A stretch of 64,000 bases of DNA, taken from positions 1 to 64,000 of the forward strand of contig JAFQQJ010000007.1 in NCBI GenBank assembly GCA_017411325.1, read 5' to 3'. Shown here piece by piece: positions 40,752-52,730 of the stretch; position 1 is the stretch's first letter; each line of letters opens with the position of its first letter. Under the pieces are notes generated by a model, which saw only the letters and a program-made list of their open reading frames with translations, was not told the DNA's origin and did no database searches. Source of the stretch: Clostridia bacterium (lineage in GTDB: Bacteria; Bacillota; Clostridia; CAKSNL01; HGM11501). The translations under genes were made by a program, and so were the position numbers.

Positions 40752-40959
40752 TTGCAATAAACCTTTATTTGGTATATAATAGTAAAGATTGGTTTTTTGG
40801 GTAAAATTTATATGCGAGGTATGTTTTATGGTTAAAATTGACCCTACCGTAAAAAAGGAAACATTATATATCGCTTTCGTGACTTTTATATTAAGCATTT
40901 TAATGCAGGCTGTGTTTTTAATTGCCGGAATGTGGAATCTCCTGCAGTACATAATTTAG
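40752..40959 (+). pseudogene. atpI: Truncated duplicate of atpI with its promoter
   Basis: TTGCAA (40752-40757), 17 bases and TATAAT (40775-40780) are followed by an ATG at 40828 and 36 codons almost identical to atpI at 42538 (KIDPTVKKETLYI ... VFLIAGMW). The sequence then diverges and stops at 40957-40959. The 43-residue product keeps only the first membrane helix. The break is the junction of a duplication that also copied GH29. Confidence 0.88.
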
Positions 40960-40983
40960 TAATATATTTCACTTTTTGAAATT

Positions 40984-41015
40984 AAAAAGCGAATGCAAAC
41001 GCATCCGCTCTTTTT
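40984..41015. terminator. Bidirectional terminator between GH29 copy 2 and the atpI remnant
   Basis: Stem 40988-40996 with 41001-41009 (loop AAAC) has A-run left and CTTTTTAT right. It is homologous to the hairpin at 34507-34533. Confidence 0.82.
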
Positions 41016-41078
41016 ATGCTTATAAATTATATTTTATGTCTGTAAAGTATTAACTTCTTCATTAAACGTCTTTTTATT

Positions 41079-42350
41079 TCAGTAAAGCGCTATCTTTTTT
41101 ATGTGACAGGTATCTTTCTTATCGATAACGGTAAATGTAACTTTTTTCGTATTTTCAGGGAGTGGCAGTATTCTTTTATGTCCTATCGCCTTTCCTTCAA
41201 TACCAACATCTGTTTTATAGGAGAGTATTCTTTCACCGTATTTTATATCTTCGCATATTACAAGATATTTTGCATTCTCAGTGCTTTCAAGTGTATAGGA
41301 ATCACCGGTAAGCTCCCCTTCAAGTATGGCAAGCGGCTTTGAAAAATTCTCCTCCACAAGCTCACCGAATCCCTTTAAGGCATTTTTATCTGCTTCTGAA
41401 AGAAGCCCTTCGTTGTTAATTGCCATACCGATAAGGAAATTTGTGTTTCTGCCCACAGAATCAAGATAGCGGTTAAAAAGCTCTTCTGCAGGAAATACGG
41501 CATCGTCTTCTCCCGACTTCCAGAACCATCCTCCCATAAAGCTTCTTTTTGCATCTCTTCCCGGAATGTCGGACTCAGCAGGACGCCATATGTTGCCATA
41601 AGGGTCACCACCTCTATTCTCCTCTTCCGTCATACCGTCAAAACTTTCTTTACGGAAGTCAACCGTGGCATATGTATCAAAGGGAGCAATTCCTCTTTCG
41701 TTTCCTACCCATCTTAAGCCGTTACCCATATTAATCGGCCCCTGGAATACAATTGCATCTTTCTGTAGTTTGTATAAAAGTTCGGCAACAGGTGCTCCTC
41801 CCTGCTCAGGAGACAGGCATCCGCCGTCAAACCATATTTCAAAAAGCTCGCCATAGTTTGTCCAAAGCTCGCGAAGCTGCTTCATAACCATATCATTATA
41901 GCGCTTCTGTTCTTCTTTATCTCCACTTATGCATAGTCCGGGATTATCTACCTTATAATATGCATTGCAGGAAACGGAATAATAAAGTCCCGGAAGCACC
42001 CCATACTTTTTGCATGAAGCAATAAATTCACCCACAATGTCGCCATTGCCGTTTTTATAGGGTGTATTTCCTATATGATAGTCGTGCTGTTTTGTGGGCC
42101 AGAGACAGAAACCGGAGCAATGCTTGGCAACTAAAACCGCATATTTCGCTCCTGCCGAAACAGCATCTTCTATCCATTTGTCGGTATCAAGTTTTTCAGG
42201 CTTGAACACTGACACATCAGGCTGATAGTCAAAGTTATCTCTGAAAAAATAGGACGGTTCAAATACCTGCATATCAAGATGGATAATTACACCTACTTCG
42301 CAATCTGCCCATTTTATCTGCTGTTCGTTGGGACAAAGTATTTTTTTCAT
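41079..42350 (-). CDS. GH29 alpha-L-fucosidase, copy 2
   Basis: A 423-residue protein, co-linear with the 35360-36631 copy with only scattered substitutions. It has the same HCSGFCLWPTKQHDY and EIWFDGG (nucleophile Asp) motifs and the same C-terminus CHIKKIALY. No signal peptide. Monocistronic and divergent from the ATP synthase operon, sharing an intergenic region whose duplicate drives GH95. Likely function: cytoplasmic fucose release. The two copies may differ in substrate range. Confidence 0.9.
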   Translation of the reverse strand: MKKILCPNEQQIKWADCEVGVIIHLDMQVFEPSYFFRDNFDYQPDVSVFKPEKLDTDKWIEDAVSAGAKYAVLVAKHCSGFCLWPTKQHDYHIGNTPYKNGNGDIVGEFIASCKKYGVLPGLYYSVSCNAYYKVDNPGLCISGDKEEQKRYNDMVMKQLRELWTNYGELFEIWFDGGCLSPEQGGAPVAELLYKLQKDAIVFQGPINMGNGLRWVGNERGIAPFDTYATVDFRKESFDGMTEEENRGGDPYGNIWRPAESDIPGRDAKRSFMGGWFWKSGEDDAVFPAEELFNRYLDSVGRNTNFLIGMAINNEGLLSEADKNALKGFGELVEENFSKPLAILEGELTGDSYTLESTENAKYLVICEDIKYGERILSYKTDVGIEGKAIGHKRILPLPENTKKVTFTVIDKKDTCHIKKIALY

Positions 42351-42460
42351 ATATATTTCCCTCCTGTAACATATTTATTTCGTATAATATAATAACTATT
42401 TGATAAAGTCAAGACATTAAATAAAACAATATAATTTAACATTTTATTTTATTTTTCCCC

Positions 42461-42489
42461 TTGCATTTATCTTTACTATATTATATAAT
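42461..42489 (+). promoter_or_regulatory. Promoter of the ATP synthase operon
   Basis: TTGCAT (42461-42466), a 17-base spacer, and TATAAT (42484-42489), 48 bases before atpI. The same layout is duplicated at 40752-40780. Confidence 0.75.
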
Positions 42490-42537
42490 AATTAGGATTG
42501 GTTTTTTGTGGTAAAATTTATATGAGAGGTACATTTT

Positions 42538-42921
42538 ATGTTTAAAATTGACCCTACCGTAAAAAAGGAAACATTATATATCTCTTTGGTGACTTTTATA
42601 TTAAGCATTTTGATGCAGGCGGTGTTTTTAATTGCCGGAATGTGGAATCATACATTCATATGGGGAAACACTTTAGGTTTTTTGGCATCTGTCGGAAACT
42701 TCCTTTTAATGGGCTTAACCGTTCAGAAGGCGCTTACCCTTGAAGAAAAGGATGCCAGAAAGTTAGTGCAGCTTTCCCAGTCCGGAAGGCTTTTTATGCT
42801 TTTAATTGTTGCGTTAATCGGAAACTTCGTCGGAATATTCAATCTCTTTTCTGTGGTAATTCCTTTTATTTTCCCGAGAATTGCAGTTATGATAAGACCT
42901 TTAATTAAAGGAAAGGAGTGA
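42538..42921 (+). CDS. atpI: ATP synthase subunit I (AtpI-like)
   Basis: A 127-residue protein with four hydrophobic helices (about 12-33, 38-58, 80-100 and 102-120). It is the first gene of the atp operon, four bases before atpB. AtpI-type proteins help assemble the c ring. GAGAGGT precedes the ATG. Its 5' half and promoter are duplicated at 40752-40959. Confidence 0.85.
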   Translation: MFKIDPTVKKETLYISLVTFILSILMQAVFLIAGMWNHTFIWGNTLGFLASVGNFLLMGLTVQKALTLEEKDARKLVQLSQSGRLFMLLIVALIGNFVGIFNLFSVVIPFIFPRIAVMIRPLIKGKE

Positions 42922-42925
42922 CAAG

Positions 42926-43825
42926 GTGAAAAACATAAACTCAAAATTTAAACTACTTGACATTTTCTATATTATAATGATGATTCTTCCCCTTGTTTTC
43001 TGCCTTGTATTAAAGGTTTTAACCCAACCCCTTACTGAAGGAATCACCGTTACAGGCGCAAGAATTTATTTTATTCTTGATATGCCCATTCAGCCGATGC
43101 CCGTAACAGAAGCACAGGTCAACTCCCTTGCTGTTATGATAACGCTTTTCTTCTTCTGTCTTTATATGACCCACGGAATTGAAGAACGCATAAAGCTTAA
43201 AAGGCAGCATTTTGCAGAGTTGATTGTTGAAAAGGTGGACAAGCTTGTAATTGAAAATATGGGCGAATATTTCAAGGGCTATTCCCCCTTCATAATTTCA
43301 ATTCTTGCCCTTTCTGCACTTTCAAGCCTTTTATCACTTTTAGGGCTTTTCCCTCCCACCTCGGACATAAATGTTGTGGCAGGCTGGGCAGTCTTGGTCT
43401 TCATTTTAATTACCTATTATAAAATGAAGTGCGGCCCCCTTTATTACCTTAAAGGGTTTGCAGAGCCTATCGCGCTCCTTGCTCCCATAAACTTTATAAG
43501 TGAGTTTGCAACCCCCATTTCAATGAGCTTCCGTCACTACGGAAACATTTTATCGGGTACGGTTATATCGACACTTGTTGCCGCAGGTCTTTCGGGCCTT
43601 ACAGCACTTATTTTCGGAAATCTCCCGGGTTTCCTTGGCGAAATCCCCTTCTTAAGAATCGGTCTTCCCGCAGTATTGTCAATATATTTTGACGTATTCT
43701 CAGGCTGTCTTCAGGCATTTATCTTTGCTATGCTTACAATGCTTAATGTATCAGGCGGCTTTGATATGGACGAATACGAAAAAAGAAAGTTAAAAAAGCT
43801 TGCAAAAAAGCAGGCAAAAATATAA
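42926..43825 (+). CDS. atpB: ATP synthase F0 subunit a
   Basis: A 299-residue membrane protein, somewhat longer than the usual 230-270 because of an N-terminal extension and a periplasm-facing loop. The family helix with SFRHYGNILSGTVI carries the essential Arg. GLFPPTSDINVVAGWA is the conserved loop. It forms the ion half-channels facing the c ring. Second gene of the operon, preceded by AAAGGAG. Confidence 0.93.
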   Translation: MKNINSKFKLLDIFYIIMMILPLVFCLVLKVLTQPLTEGITVTGARIYFILDMPIQPMPVTEAQVNSLAVMITLFFFCLYMTHGIEERIKLKRQHFAELIVEKVDKLVIENMGEYFKGYSPFIISILALSALSSLLSLLGLFPPTSDINVVAGWAVLVFILITYYKMKCGPLYYLKGFAEPIALLAPINFISEFATPISMSFRHYGNILSGTVISTLVAAGLSGLTALIFGNLPGFLGEIPFLRIGLPAVLSIYFDVFSGCLQAFIFAMLTMLNVSGGFDMDEYEKRKLKKLAKKQAKI

Positions 43826-43829
43826 TTAA

Positions 43830-44141
<312 letters not shown>

Positions 44142-44165
44142 TAATATAAGACAGGAAGTTTTATA

Positions 44166-44681
44166 ATGCAGAATTTAGATGTTATATCAATAAATCTCTG
44201 GGATGTACTTATTTCTTTATGTAACCTTGCCCTTCTTTATTTTATGATAAAGAAGTTTTTGTACAAGCCTGTTAAAAAAATGCTTATATCCCGTCAGGAG
44301 ACCATTGATAAAAGCTATAAAGAAGCCGAAGATGCGGCAAACGATGCAAAAAAAGCTAAAGAAGCCTACGAAGAAAAGCTGCTTGACGCAAAGAAAGAGT
44401 CTGACAGCTTGATTCAGTCTGCCGTAAATGCGGCTCAGAAAAGAGAAGAGGAAATTATTGCCGATGCAAAAACGGAAGCGGAAGGCATTGTAAATCGTGC
44501 AAAGGAAGAAGCCTCTCTCGAAATAAAGAAAGCAGAACAGGGTATGAAGGAAGAAATAGTTAAGGTCGGAACTCTTTTGGCTGAAAAAATGCTTGAGAGA
44601 GAGATTAACGAAAAGGATCACGAGGATATAATAGATTCCTTTATAGAGAAAATAGGTGGCGGCGATGAAGGCAATAATTAA
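44166..44681 (+). CDS. atpF: ATP synthase F0 subunit b
   Basis: A 171-residue protein. An N-terminal membrane helix at about 8-28 (WDVLISLCNLALLYFMIKKF) is followed by a long charged, Ala/Lys/Glu-rich coiled coil, the peripheral stalk. Normal length. Its 3' end overlaps atpH by 17 bases. Confidence 0.92.
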   Translation: MQNLDVISINLWDVLISLCNLALLYFMIKKFLYKPVKKMLISRQETIDKSYKEAEDAANDAKKAKEAYEEKLLDAKKESDSLIQSAVNAAQKREEEIIADAKTEAEGIVNRAKEEASLEIKKAEQGMKEEIVKVGTLLAEKMLEREINEKDHEDIIDSFIEKIGGGDEGNN

Positions 44682-45192
44682 TGAATACGCCGAAGCACTT
44701 TTCTCAATTGCGGCAGAAAACGAAGAGCTTGATGTTTTTTCAAACGAACTTTCGGAAATAAAAAAACTCATTTCGGAAAACGAAGGCTATACCGAGTTTT
44801 TATCCTCTCCTTCCCTTCCGCTCTCTGAAAGGCTTTCGGCAATAGATGAAGCTTTTTCATCATTTCACACCCACATAGTTTCTTTTCTTAAGCTACTTAC
44901 AGAAAAAGGACGAATCCGTGACCTTTCTTTCTGCATAGAGGAGTTTAATAAATTATTACTTGCATTCAGAAATACTGAAACAGTAAAGGTATATTCCCGC
45001 GTTCCTTTAACGGAGGAGCAGAAGACAAAGCTTATTTTAAGACTTTCCGAAAAATACAAAAAGAATATAAATGCCGTTTATGAAACGGACGAGGCACTTC
45101 TTGGCGGCATAAAAATTGTCGCAGGAGATATGCTTATTGACGGCAGTATCAAAAAGGGCCTCAAAGACCTTAAGGAAGTGATTGAAAAATGA
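44665..45192 (+). CDS. atpH: ATP synthase F1 subunit delta
   Basis: The ATG at 44665 ([16 protein letters not shown]) is chosen because AGGTGG lies 6 bases before it and homologs start there; a GTG three codons earlier overlaps that site. A 175-residue OSCP/delta protein whose C-terminus ([28 protein letters not shown]) is the family signature. Overlaps both neighbours, so translation is coupled. Confidence 0.92.
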   Translation: MKAIINEYAEALFSIAAENEELDVFSNELSEIKKLISENEGYTEFLSSPSLPLSERLSAIDEAFSSFHTHIVSFLKLLTEKGRIRDLSFCIEEFNKLLLAFRNTETVKVYSRVPLTEEQKTKLILRLSEKYKKNINAVYETDEALLGGIKIVAGDMLIDGSIKKGLKDLKEVIEK

Positions 45193-46679
45193 ACAATCCC
45201 GCTGAAATCAGCAGTATTATAAAAAGTCAGATAGAAAACTACAAAAAGTCGGTGGAAATGGATGAAACAGGAACCGTTATCCTTGTGGGAGACGGTATTG
45301 CCCGCGTTTACGGCTTAAAAAACTGTATGGCAAACGAGCTTTTAGAGTTTTCAAACGGAGCAACCGGTATGGCTCAGAACTTAGAAGAGGAAACCGTATC
45401 CGTTGCAGTTTTGTCCAACAACAACGACATAAAAGAGGGCGACACCGTTAAGAGAACAGGAAAGGTTTTATCCGTTCCCGTAGGTGAAGCACTCCTCGGA
45501 AGAGTTGTAAATGCTCTTGGTGAGCCCATTGACGGTAAGGGTGCAATTTCTTACAGTGCATACCGCCCCGTTGAATCCGAGGCACCCGGTATCATTGAAA
45601 GAGAAAGTGTTAATGTTCCCCTTCAGACAGGTATCAAGGCGATTGACAGTATGATTCCCATCGGAAGAGGCCAGCGAGAATTAATCATCGGTGACCGTCA
45701 GACAGGTAAAACCGAAATTGCCATCGATACCATTATTAATCAGAAAAACACCGGCGTTATCTGCATTTATGTTGCAATAGGACAAAAGAGCACATCTGTT
45801 GCCAAGCTTGCAAATAACCTCATAAAAAGCGGTGCTATGGATTACACCATCATCGTTTCCGCAACTGCGGCAGAAAGCGCTCCCCTTCAGTATATTGCCC
45901 CCTATTCGGGCTGCGCTATGGCTGAATATTTCCGTGAGCAGGGCAAGGACGTTTTGATAATCTACGACGATTTAAGTAAGCATGCCGTTGCTTACCGTGC
46001 CCTTTCCCTTTTAATCCGCCGTCCTCCCGGACGTGAGGCTTATCCCGGTGACGTATTCTATCTCCATTCAAGATTGCTTGAGCGCGCAGCCTGCGTGGCA
46101 AAGGAATACGGCGGCGGTTCAATTACCGCCCTTCCCATTATCGAAACTCAGGCGGGTGACGTATCGGCATACATCCCCACAAATGTCATCTCCATTACAG
46201 ACGGACAGATTTTCCTTGAAACCGAGCTTTTCAATTCAGGTATCATGCCCGCTATAAACCCCGGTATCTCCGTAAGCCGAGTTGGTGGTTCTGCCCAGCT
46301 TAAGGCAATGAAGAAGGTATCCGGTGAGCTTAAGCTTTTATATTCACAGTACCGTGAGCTTCAGTCCTTTGCTCAGTTCGGCAGTGACTTAGATGCCGAC
46401 ACAAAGAAAAGACTTGCGCTTGGTGAGCGTATTGTAGAAGTGCTTAAGCAGGGCAGAAACACTCCCATCCGCGTAGGATGTCAGGTTGCAATTGTTTATG
46501 CCGTAATAAACGGTTATCTTGATTCTGTCGCTGTATCCGATGTTAAAAAGTACGAATCAGCCCTTTATTTCAAGCTTGAAAACGAATATTCTGACTGGCT
46601 CAGCAAAATCGAAAGCGGAAGCTTCGACGACGAGGATATAGCTTCCCTTAAAAAGATTCTTACGGAAGTGCAGGTATAA
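45189..46679 (+). CDS. atpA: ATP synthase F1 subunit alpha
   Basis: A 496-residue protein. Walker A GDRQTGKT at about 168-175, [15 protein letters not shown] as Walker B region, and [17 protein letters not shown] as the signature with the Arg finger. Non-catalytic nucleotide-binding subunit. Starts four bases inside the atpH end. Normal length. Confidence 0.96.
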   Translation: MNNPAEISSIIKSQIENYKKSVEMDETGTVILVGDGIARVYGLKNCMANELLEFSNGATGMAQNLEEETVSVAVLSNNNDIKEGDTVKRTGKVLSVPVGEALLGRVVNALGEPIDGKGAISYSAYRPVESEAPGIIERESVNVPLQTGIKAIDSMIPIGRGQRELIIGDRQTGKTEIAIDTIINQKNTGVICIYVAIGQKSTSVAKLANNLIKSGAMDYTIIVSATAAESAPLQYIAPYSGCAMAEYFREQGKDVLIIYDDLSKHAVAYRALSLLIRRPPGREAYPGDVFYLHSRLLERAACVAKEYGGGSITALPIIETQAGDVSAYIPTNVISITDGQIFLETELFNSGIMPAINPGISVSRVGGSAQLKAMKKVSGELKLLYSQYRELQSFAQFGSDLDADTKKRLALGERIVEVLKQGRNTPIRVGCQVAIVYAVINGYLDSVAVSDVKKYESALYFKLENEYSDWLSKIESGSFDDEDIASLKKILTEVQV

Positions 46680-46682
46680 AAA

Positions 46683-48889
<2,207 letters not shown>

Positions 48890-48891
48890 TT

Positions 48892-49152
48892 ATGAATACA
48901 TTTCATTTAACGGTAGCCTCCCCCGACGGCAACAAGTTTTCAGGAGAAATTATAAAGCTTGATGTCCGGGGAACAGAAGGCGAACTTGCCGTAATGGCGG
49001 GACACACCCCCTTTGTCACATCTTTGGTTGAGTCTTCCTGCTTTATTCATTTCGACGATGATACAACAAAGGAAGCCTGTATAAAGGGCGGTCTTTTAAC
49101 AGTCGGCAAGGACTCTGTAACTCTCCTTGCAGGCTCCTTTGAATTTAAGTAA
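48892..49152 (+). CDS. atpC: ATP synthase F1 subunit epsilon, lacking the C-terminal helices
   Basis: An 86-residue protein, where most members have 130-140. Only the N-terminal beta-sandwich (FHLTVASPDGNKFSGE, GTEGELAVMAGHTPFVTSL, GGLLTVGKDSVTLLAGSFE) is present. The C-terminal helix hairpin that inhibits ATP hydrolysis is absent. The stop is followed at once by the operon terminator, and no frameshifted remainder is visible, so this seems a natural short form. Similar short forms are known in green sulfur bacteria. Confidence 0.92.
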   Translation: MNTFHLTVASPDGNKFSGEIIKLDVRGTEGELAVMAGHTPFVTSLVESSCFIHFDDDTTKEACIKGGLLTVGKDSVTLLAGSFEFK

Positions 49153-49188
49153 AAAAAGAATCCGAATGCAATGCATTCGGATTCTTTT
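49153..49188. terminator. Bidirectional terminator of the atp operon
   Basis: A perfect stem of about 14 bp centred at 49170-49171, with A-run left and T-run right, shared by the convergent patatin gene. Confidence 0.93.
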
Positions 49189-50036
49189 TAATTACTCATA
49201 AATTCTTTTATTTCTGAAAGTTTTTCTTTCGCAAGGGCTCTTCCGAGGTCGTAAGTCTCCTGCAAAAGTTCAGGATTTTTCGATGTCCTCTTTACGGGAA
49301 GTGCTTCTTTCGGTCTTAAAACCAACGCTATCCCCTTTTTCTCCTGTGAATCAACATAAGAAAGTGCATCGTTATACATAATATGCCTTCTTTCCATAGC
49401 CGCCTGAAGTTTGGGGTAATTTTTAAGAGCCATTCTGAAAACCGGTGTCATACCGGTTTTCTTTTTCACATAGCCCTCCGGCTGTGTAAGTATAACAAGA
49501 TTTTTTTCATATCCAAGGCTTTCAAAATGCTTAAGGGGTATAGCATCGGATATCCCGCCGTCAAGCAGCTTATATCCGTCAATCTCCACAACTCTCGATA
49601 CTAAAGGAAGGGACGCCGATGCCCTTATCCATTCAAGGTTATTCCCCCTGAAGCTGTCGCACTTTTTATAAACAGGATGTCCTGTTACCACATCCGTACA
49701 TACAACATAAAACTCCATAGGATTATTTTCATAAGCATCGTTGTCAAATATATCAAGCTCCTCGGGAAGTGTTTTATAGCAAAATTCCGCCCCGTATAAG
49801 TCGCCCGTTGTGATAAGCGAATGAAGGCTGCAATAGCGCTTGTCTTTGCAGTATTCTTTATTATAACGAAGTGCTCTTCCCCTCTGTCCCGACTTAAAGT
49901 TACATCCGAAGGCTGCGCCTGCCGAAACGCCGATTGCCCCGTCAAATGTAATTCCCTCTTCCAGAAGCACATCGAGTATACCCGATGTAAAGAGACCTCT
50001 CATTGCTCCGCCTTCCATAACAAGTCCTTTTTTCAT
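49188..50036 (-). CDS. Patatin-like phospholipase
   Basis: A 282-residue protein. Oxyanion motif GGAMRGLF, nucleophile Ser in GVSAGAAFG, and Asp in LLDGGISDAIP form the patatin Ser-Asp dyad (RssA-like branch). No signal peptide. It hydrolyses acyl esters of lipids; the physiological substrate is unknown. It stands 14 bases after the thioesterase gene, likely one operon. Confidence 0.9.
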   Translation of the reverse strand: MKKGLVMEGGAMRGLFTSGILDVLLEEGITFDGAIGVSAGAAFGCNFKSGQRGRALRYNKEYCKDKRYCSLHSLITTGDLYGAEFCYKTLPEELDIFDNDAYENNPMEFYVVCTDVVTGHPVYKKCDSFRGNNLEWIRASASLPLVSRVVEIDGYKLLDGGISDAIPLKHFESLGYEKNLVILTQPEGYVKKKTGMTPVFRMALKNYPKLQAAMERRHIMYNDALSYVDSQEKKGIALVLRPKEALPVKRTSKNPELLQETYDLGRALAKEKLSEIKEFMSN

Positions 50037-50050
50037 ATCTATCCCTTTCC

Positions 50051-50452
50051 TTATTTAACAATATGAGTTCCTGTTACGTTCACAACAGCAACATCAGTCC
50101 CCGAATTATCTGTTATTAAAATCTCGTAAAAGCAGTTACGCTTTCCATCCTTTATGAGGCGGCTTTCACCAAAAAGAACTTCCCCTTTCGGCGAAGAAAG
50201 ATAGCTTATCTGACTTACGGTTGTAACGGTGGGATTTTCCGCATCAAAGTTTGTGGCTATGGCGAAAACAAAATCCGCCAGAGTAAATGCAACCCCGCCC
50301 ATAACGTGACCTAAAGCATTTTTATGAATGTCGGTAATTTTCATACTGCACTTTGCATAGTTTTTTGAAACCTCATCAATTTCAATTCCCGTGGCATCCG
50401 TCGCATATCGGTCGTGCTTGAAAAACTCTCTTGCTCTTTCCAAATCTGTCAT
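50051..50452 (-). CDS. PaaI-family hotdog thioesterase
   Basis: The ATG at 50452 is used (CAGGAAGTGA before it); the frame is open 55 codons further but encodes an unlikely hydrophobic stretch there. The 133-residue product has GHVMGGVAFTLADFVFAIATN, the hotdog helix with the catalytic Asp, and VSQISYLSSPKGEVLFGES. Hydrolyses an acyl-CoA of unknown type. Upstream gene of the patatin. Confidence 0.85.
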   Translation of the reverse strand: MTDLERAREFFKHDRYATDATGIEIDEVSKNYAKCSMKITDIHKNALGHVMGGVAFTLADFVFAIATNFDAENPTVTTVSQISYLSSPKGEVLFGESRLIKDGKRNCFYEILITDNSGTDVAVVNVTGTHIVK

Positions 50453-50591
50453 ATAATCACTTCCTGAAAATAGTATTAATATTATACCACCAAGCATACA
50501 AATAATCAAGAAATAATTGATTAATGCCTTGACTAAATGCTTCATTTGCGATAAAATCAAACTTAAGAAAAATGAAAGAAAGGTGTTTTTT

Positions 50592-51434
50592 ATGATTATA
50601 AATTCAGACTGGCACATCCACAGCGAATATTCTTTTGATGCTTCAAATACACTTTCTGAGATAGCTGAAAGTGCACTTTCCCAGGGGCTTTGCCGTGTAG
50701 GTATTGCAGACCACGCAAATTATAATGATAATAAGTTTTTAAGCGACATAAAAAGGTCAGCCGAGGCTGTTAAAGCCGCAAACGAAAAATATCCTCACCT
50801 GGTGCTTGGTGTTGAATTTACGCCCATTGCAAAGCCCGAATATGACTATGCAGTACTTCACAACGGAAGTCGTGATGGCTATGTTCCTCCTGAAGAGGGA
50901 ACGCCTTATCCGATTGAGCTTGCACTTACCAAGGAGGAAATGCTTTCACTCGGCATCCGCTATGCTGTCGGCGCTTCCCACTGGAGAGTTGATTCACCGA
51001 GAGCACACGTTTATCAGAAAGACATTTCGGTTTGTGCCAGGGAATGGTACCGCCAGCAGCTTTTTATGGCAACTGACGAGCGTGTCACAATCTTAGGACA
51101 TCCCTGGTATCACCCGGAACACATATGGTATGAGGATTTTTCCGTTATCCCTCATTCCATGCATATGGATATTGGTCACGCCCTTAAGGAAAACGGCAAG
51201 TATATAGAGTGCAATAAAGGGTTCTTCACTGATTATGTAACGACTGAAAAATTCCGTCATCAGTATGCCGATTTCTTAAGAGAAATGTTTGAAATGGGCA
51301 TAAAGGTTACATTTGGTTCTGACTTCCACGCAGATTTCCACGATGTGAGAGATTTGGTTGAGCCTTACCTTAAGGCTTCAGGCTTCAAGGAAGGCGACAT
51401 ATGCGAAGTAGCAGAAGAAGATTTATGGCAATAA
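50592..51434 (+). CDS. PHP-domain metallophosphoesterase
   Basis: The ATG at 50592 lies behind AAAGGTG; the upstream open frame overlaps the divergent gene's leader. A 280-residue protein with metal ligands in DWHIHSEYSFDAS (HxH), GIADHAN, GVEFTP and FGSDFHAD. Fits PHP phosphoesterases of the histidinol-phosphatase type in a broad sense; no his genes nearby, so substrate unknown. Confidence 0.87.
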   Translation: MIINSDWHIHSEYSFDASNTLSEIAESALSQGLCRVGIADHANYNDNKFLSDIKRSAEAVKAANEKYPHLVLGVEFTPIAKPEYDYAVLHNGSRDGYVPPEEGTPYPIELALTKEEMLSLGIRYAVGASHWRVDSPRAHVYQKDISVCAREWYRQQLFMATDERVTILGHPWYHPEHIWYEDFSVIPHSMHMDIGHALKENGKYIECNKGFFTDYVTTEKFRHQYADFLREMFEMGIKVTFGSDFHADFHDVRDLVEPYLKASGFKEGDICEVAEEDLWQ

Positions 51435-51466
51435 AAATACGGCAGACTTTTGTCTGCCGTATTTTT
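51433..51466. terminator. Bidirectional terminator
   Basis: A perfect 15-bp stem (51433-51447 with 51452-51466) with TTTT loop, between the convergent PHP and prs genes. Confidence 0.94.
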
Positions 51467-51471
51467 ATTTA

Positions 51472-52575
51472 TTACTGATGCTTTGCAAGGAACTTCTTGA
51501 TTCTGTCTGCAGGATCCAAAAGCTCGCTTAAAGATCTGTCATAGTTTACGGTATCTATAATGTAGGAGATATACTTGGACATATCAACTTCTCCGTACCA
51601 CGCTCTCTTCTTGAGTTCTTCTGTTCTGTAAACCATATTGGTTGTGAAAATCTTTGTAATGAGACCTTCTTCATATGCCTTGTCGAAGTTTTCAAGTCCG
51701 TTTGTGAAAAGACCGAAGGAAACGAATACGAAAATTCTTCCTGCTTTTCTTTCCTTAAGGCGCTTTGCAACGTCTATTACGGAGTCACCGGAGGAAATCA
51801 TATCGTCGATGATGATGATGTCCTTACCTTCAACGCTGTTACCGAGATATTCGTGGGCTTCGATGGGGTTTCTTCCGTCAACAATGATGGAATAGTTTCT
51901 CTTTTTGTAGAACATACCAAGCTCTAAGCCGAGTACGGTTGATGTGAAGATACAACGGCTCATTCCGCCTTCGTCGGGAGAAACAATAATCATCTTCTCC
52001 TTGTTGAATTCGATGTCGGGGCAAGCTTTTTTAAGCGCCTTTATCATCTGATAGGATGTCTTTATATCTTCAAATCCGTTGTAAGGAATTGCATTCTGCA
52101 CTCTCGCATCGTGAGCATCGAATGTAAATACATTGGACACTCCCATATGAATAAGCTCCTGAAGCATAATTGCACAGTCGAGAGATTCTCTTCCGCTTCT
52201 CTTATGCTGTCTGCCCTCGTAGAGCATGGGCATAATTACGTTGATTCTTCTTGCCTTACCGCCAAGGCTTCCGATGATTCTCTTAAGATCAGAAAAATGA
52301 TCATCGGGACTCATGGGAACTTCCATTCCATACATTTTATATGTAACACCATAGTTGAACATATCCGCAACTATGAATATATCATAACCTCTTACAGAGT
52401 GATTTATAAGAGCCTTAGCTTCACCTGTTCCGAATCTGGGGCAGCTGTGATTCAAGATATAGGTATCGGGAGAGTCTTTTCTCCATTCCTTAAGATACTT
52501 GTCAATCTTTTCAGCCATTTCTTCACAACCGCGCATTGCAATAATGCCGAGTTCGCCTACCATACGTCTTTCCAT
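51472..52575 (-). CDS. prs: Ribose-phosphate pyrophosphokinase
   Basis: The ATG at 52575 follows GGAGGAG. A 367-residue protein, longer than the classic 315, as seen in a branch of Clostridia. The PRPP-binding loop is DIIIIDDMISSGDSVIDVA; YEGRQHKRSGRESLDC and FTFDAHDARVQNA are ATP/ribose-phosphate motifs. Makes PRPP for nucleotide, His and Trp synthesis. Monocistronic. Confidence 0.92.
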   Translation of the reverse strand: MERRMVGELGIIAMRGCEEMAEKIDKYLKEWRKDSPDTYILNHSCPRFGTGEAKALINHSVRGYDIFIVADMFNYGVTYKMYGMEVPMSPDDHFSDLKRIIGSLGGKARRINVIMPMLYEGRQHKRSGRESLDCAIMLQELIHMGVSNVFTFDAHDARVQNAIPYNGFEDIKTSYQMIKALKKACPDIEFNKEKMIIVSPDEGGMSRCIFTSTVLGLELGMFYKKRNYSIIVDGRNPIEAHEYLGNSVEGKDIIIIDDMISSGDSVIDVAKRLKERKAGRIFVFVSFGLFTNGLENFDKAYEEGLITKIFTTNMVYRTEELKKRAWYGEVDMSKYISYIIDTVNYDRSLSELLDPADRIKKFLAKHQ

Positions 52576-52730
52576 TTGTACTCCTCCTACAAAAAACAAT
52601 TATTTTTTACAGTACCTCTCATATTATAACAAATAAATAAAAAAAGTGCAAGGTGTATTTTAAGTATATTTAATGAAATATTTGCAAATAATTAATGCAT
52701 ATTTACGAAAAACCGAAAGGAAAGATTATT

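Noticed and set aside
40659..40952. 97-residue leftward frame
   Set aside because: It lies antisense to the duplicated atpI start and promoter and has no ribosome binding site or family features.
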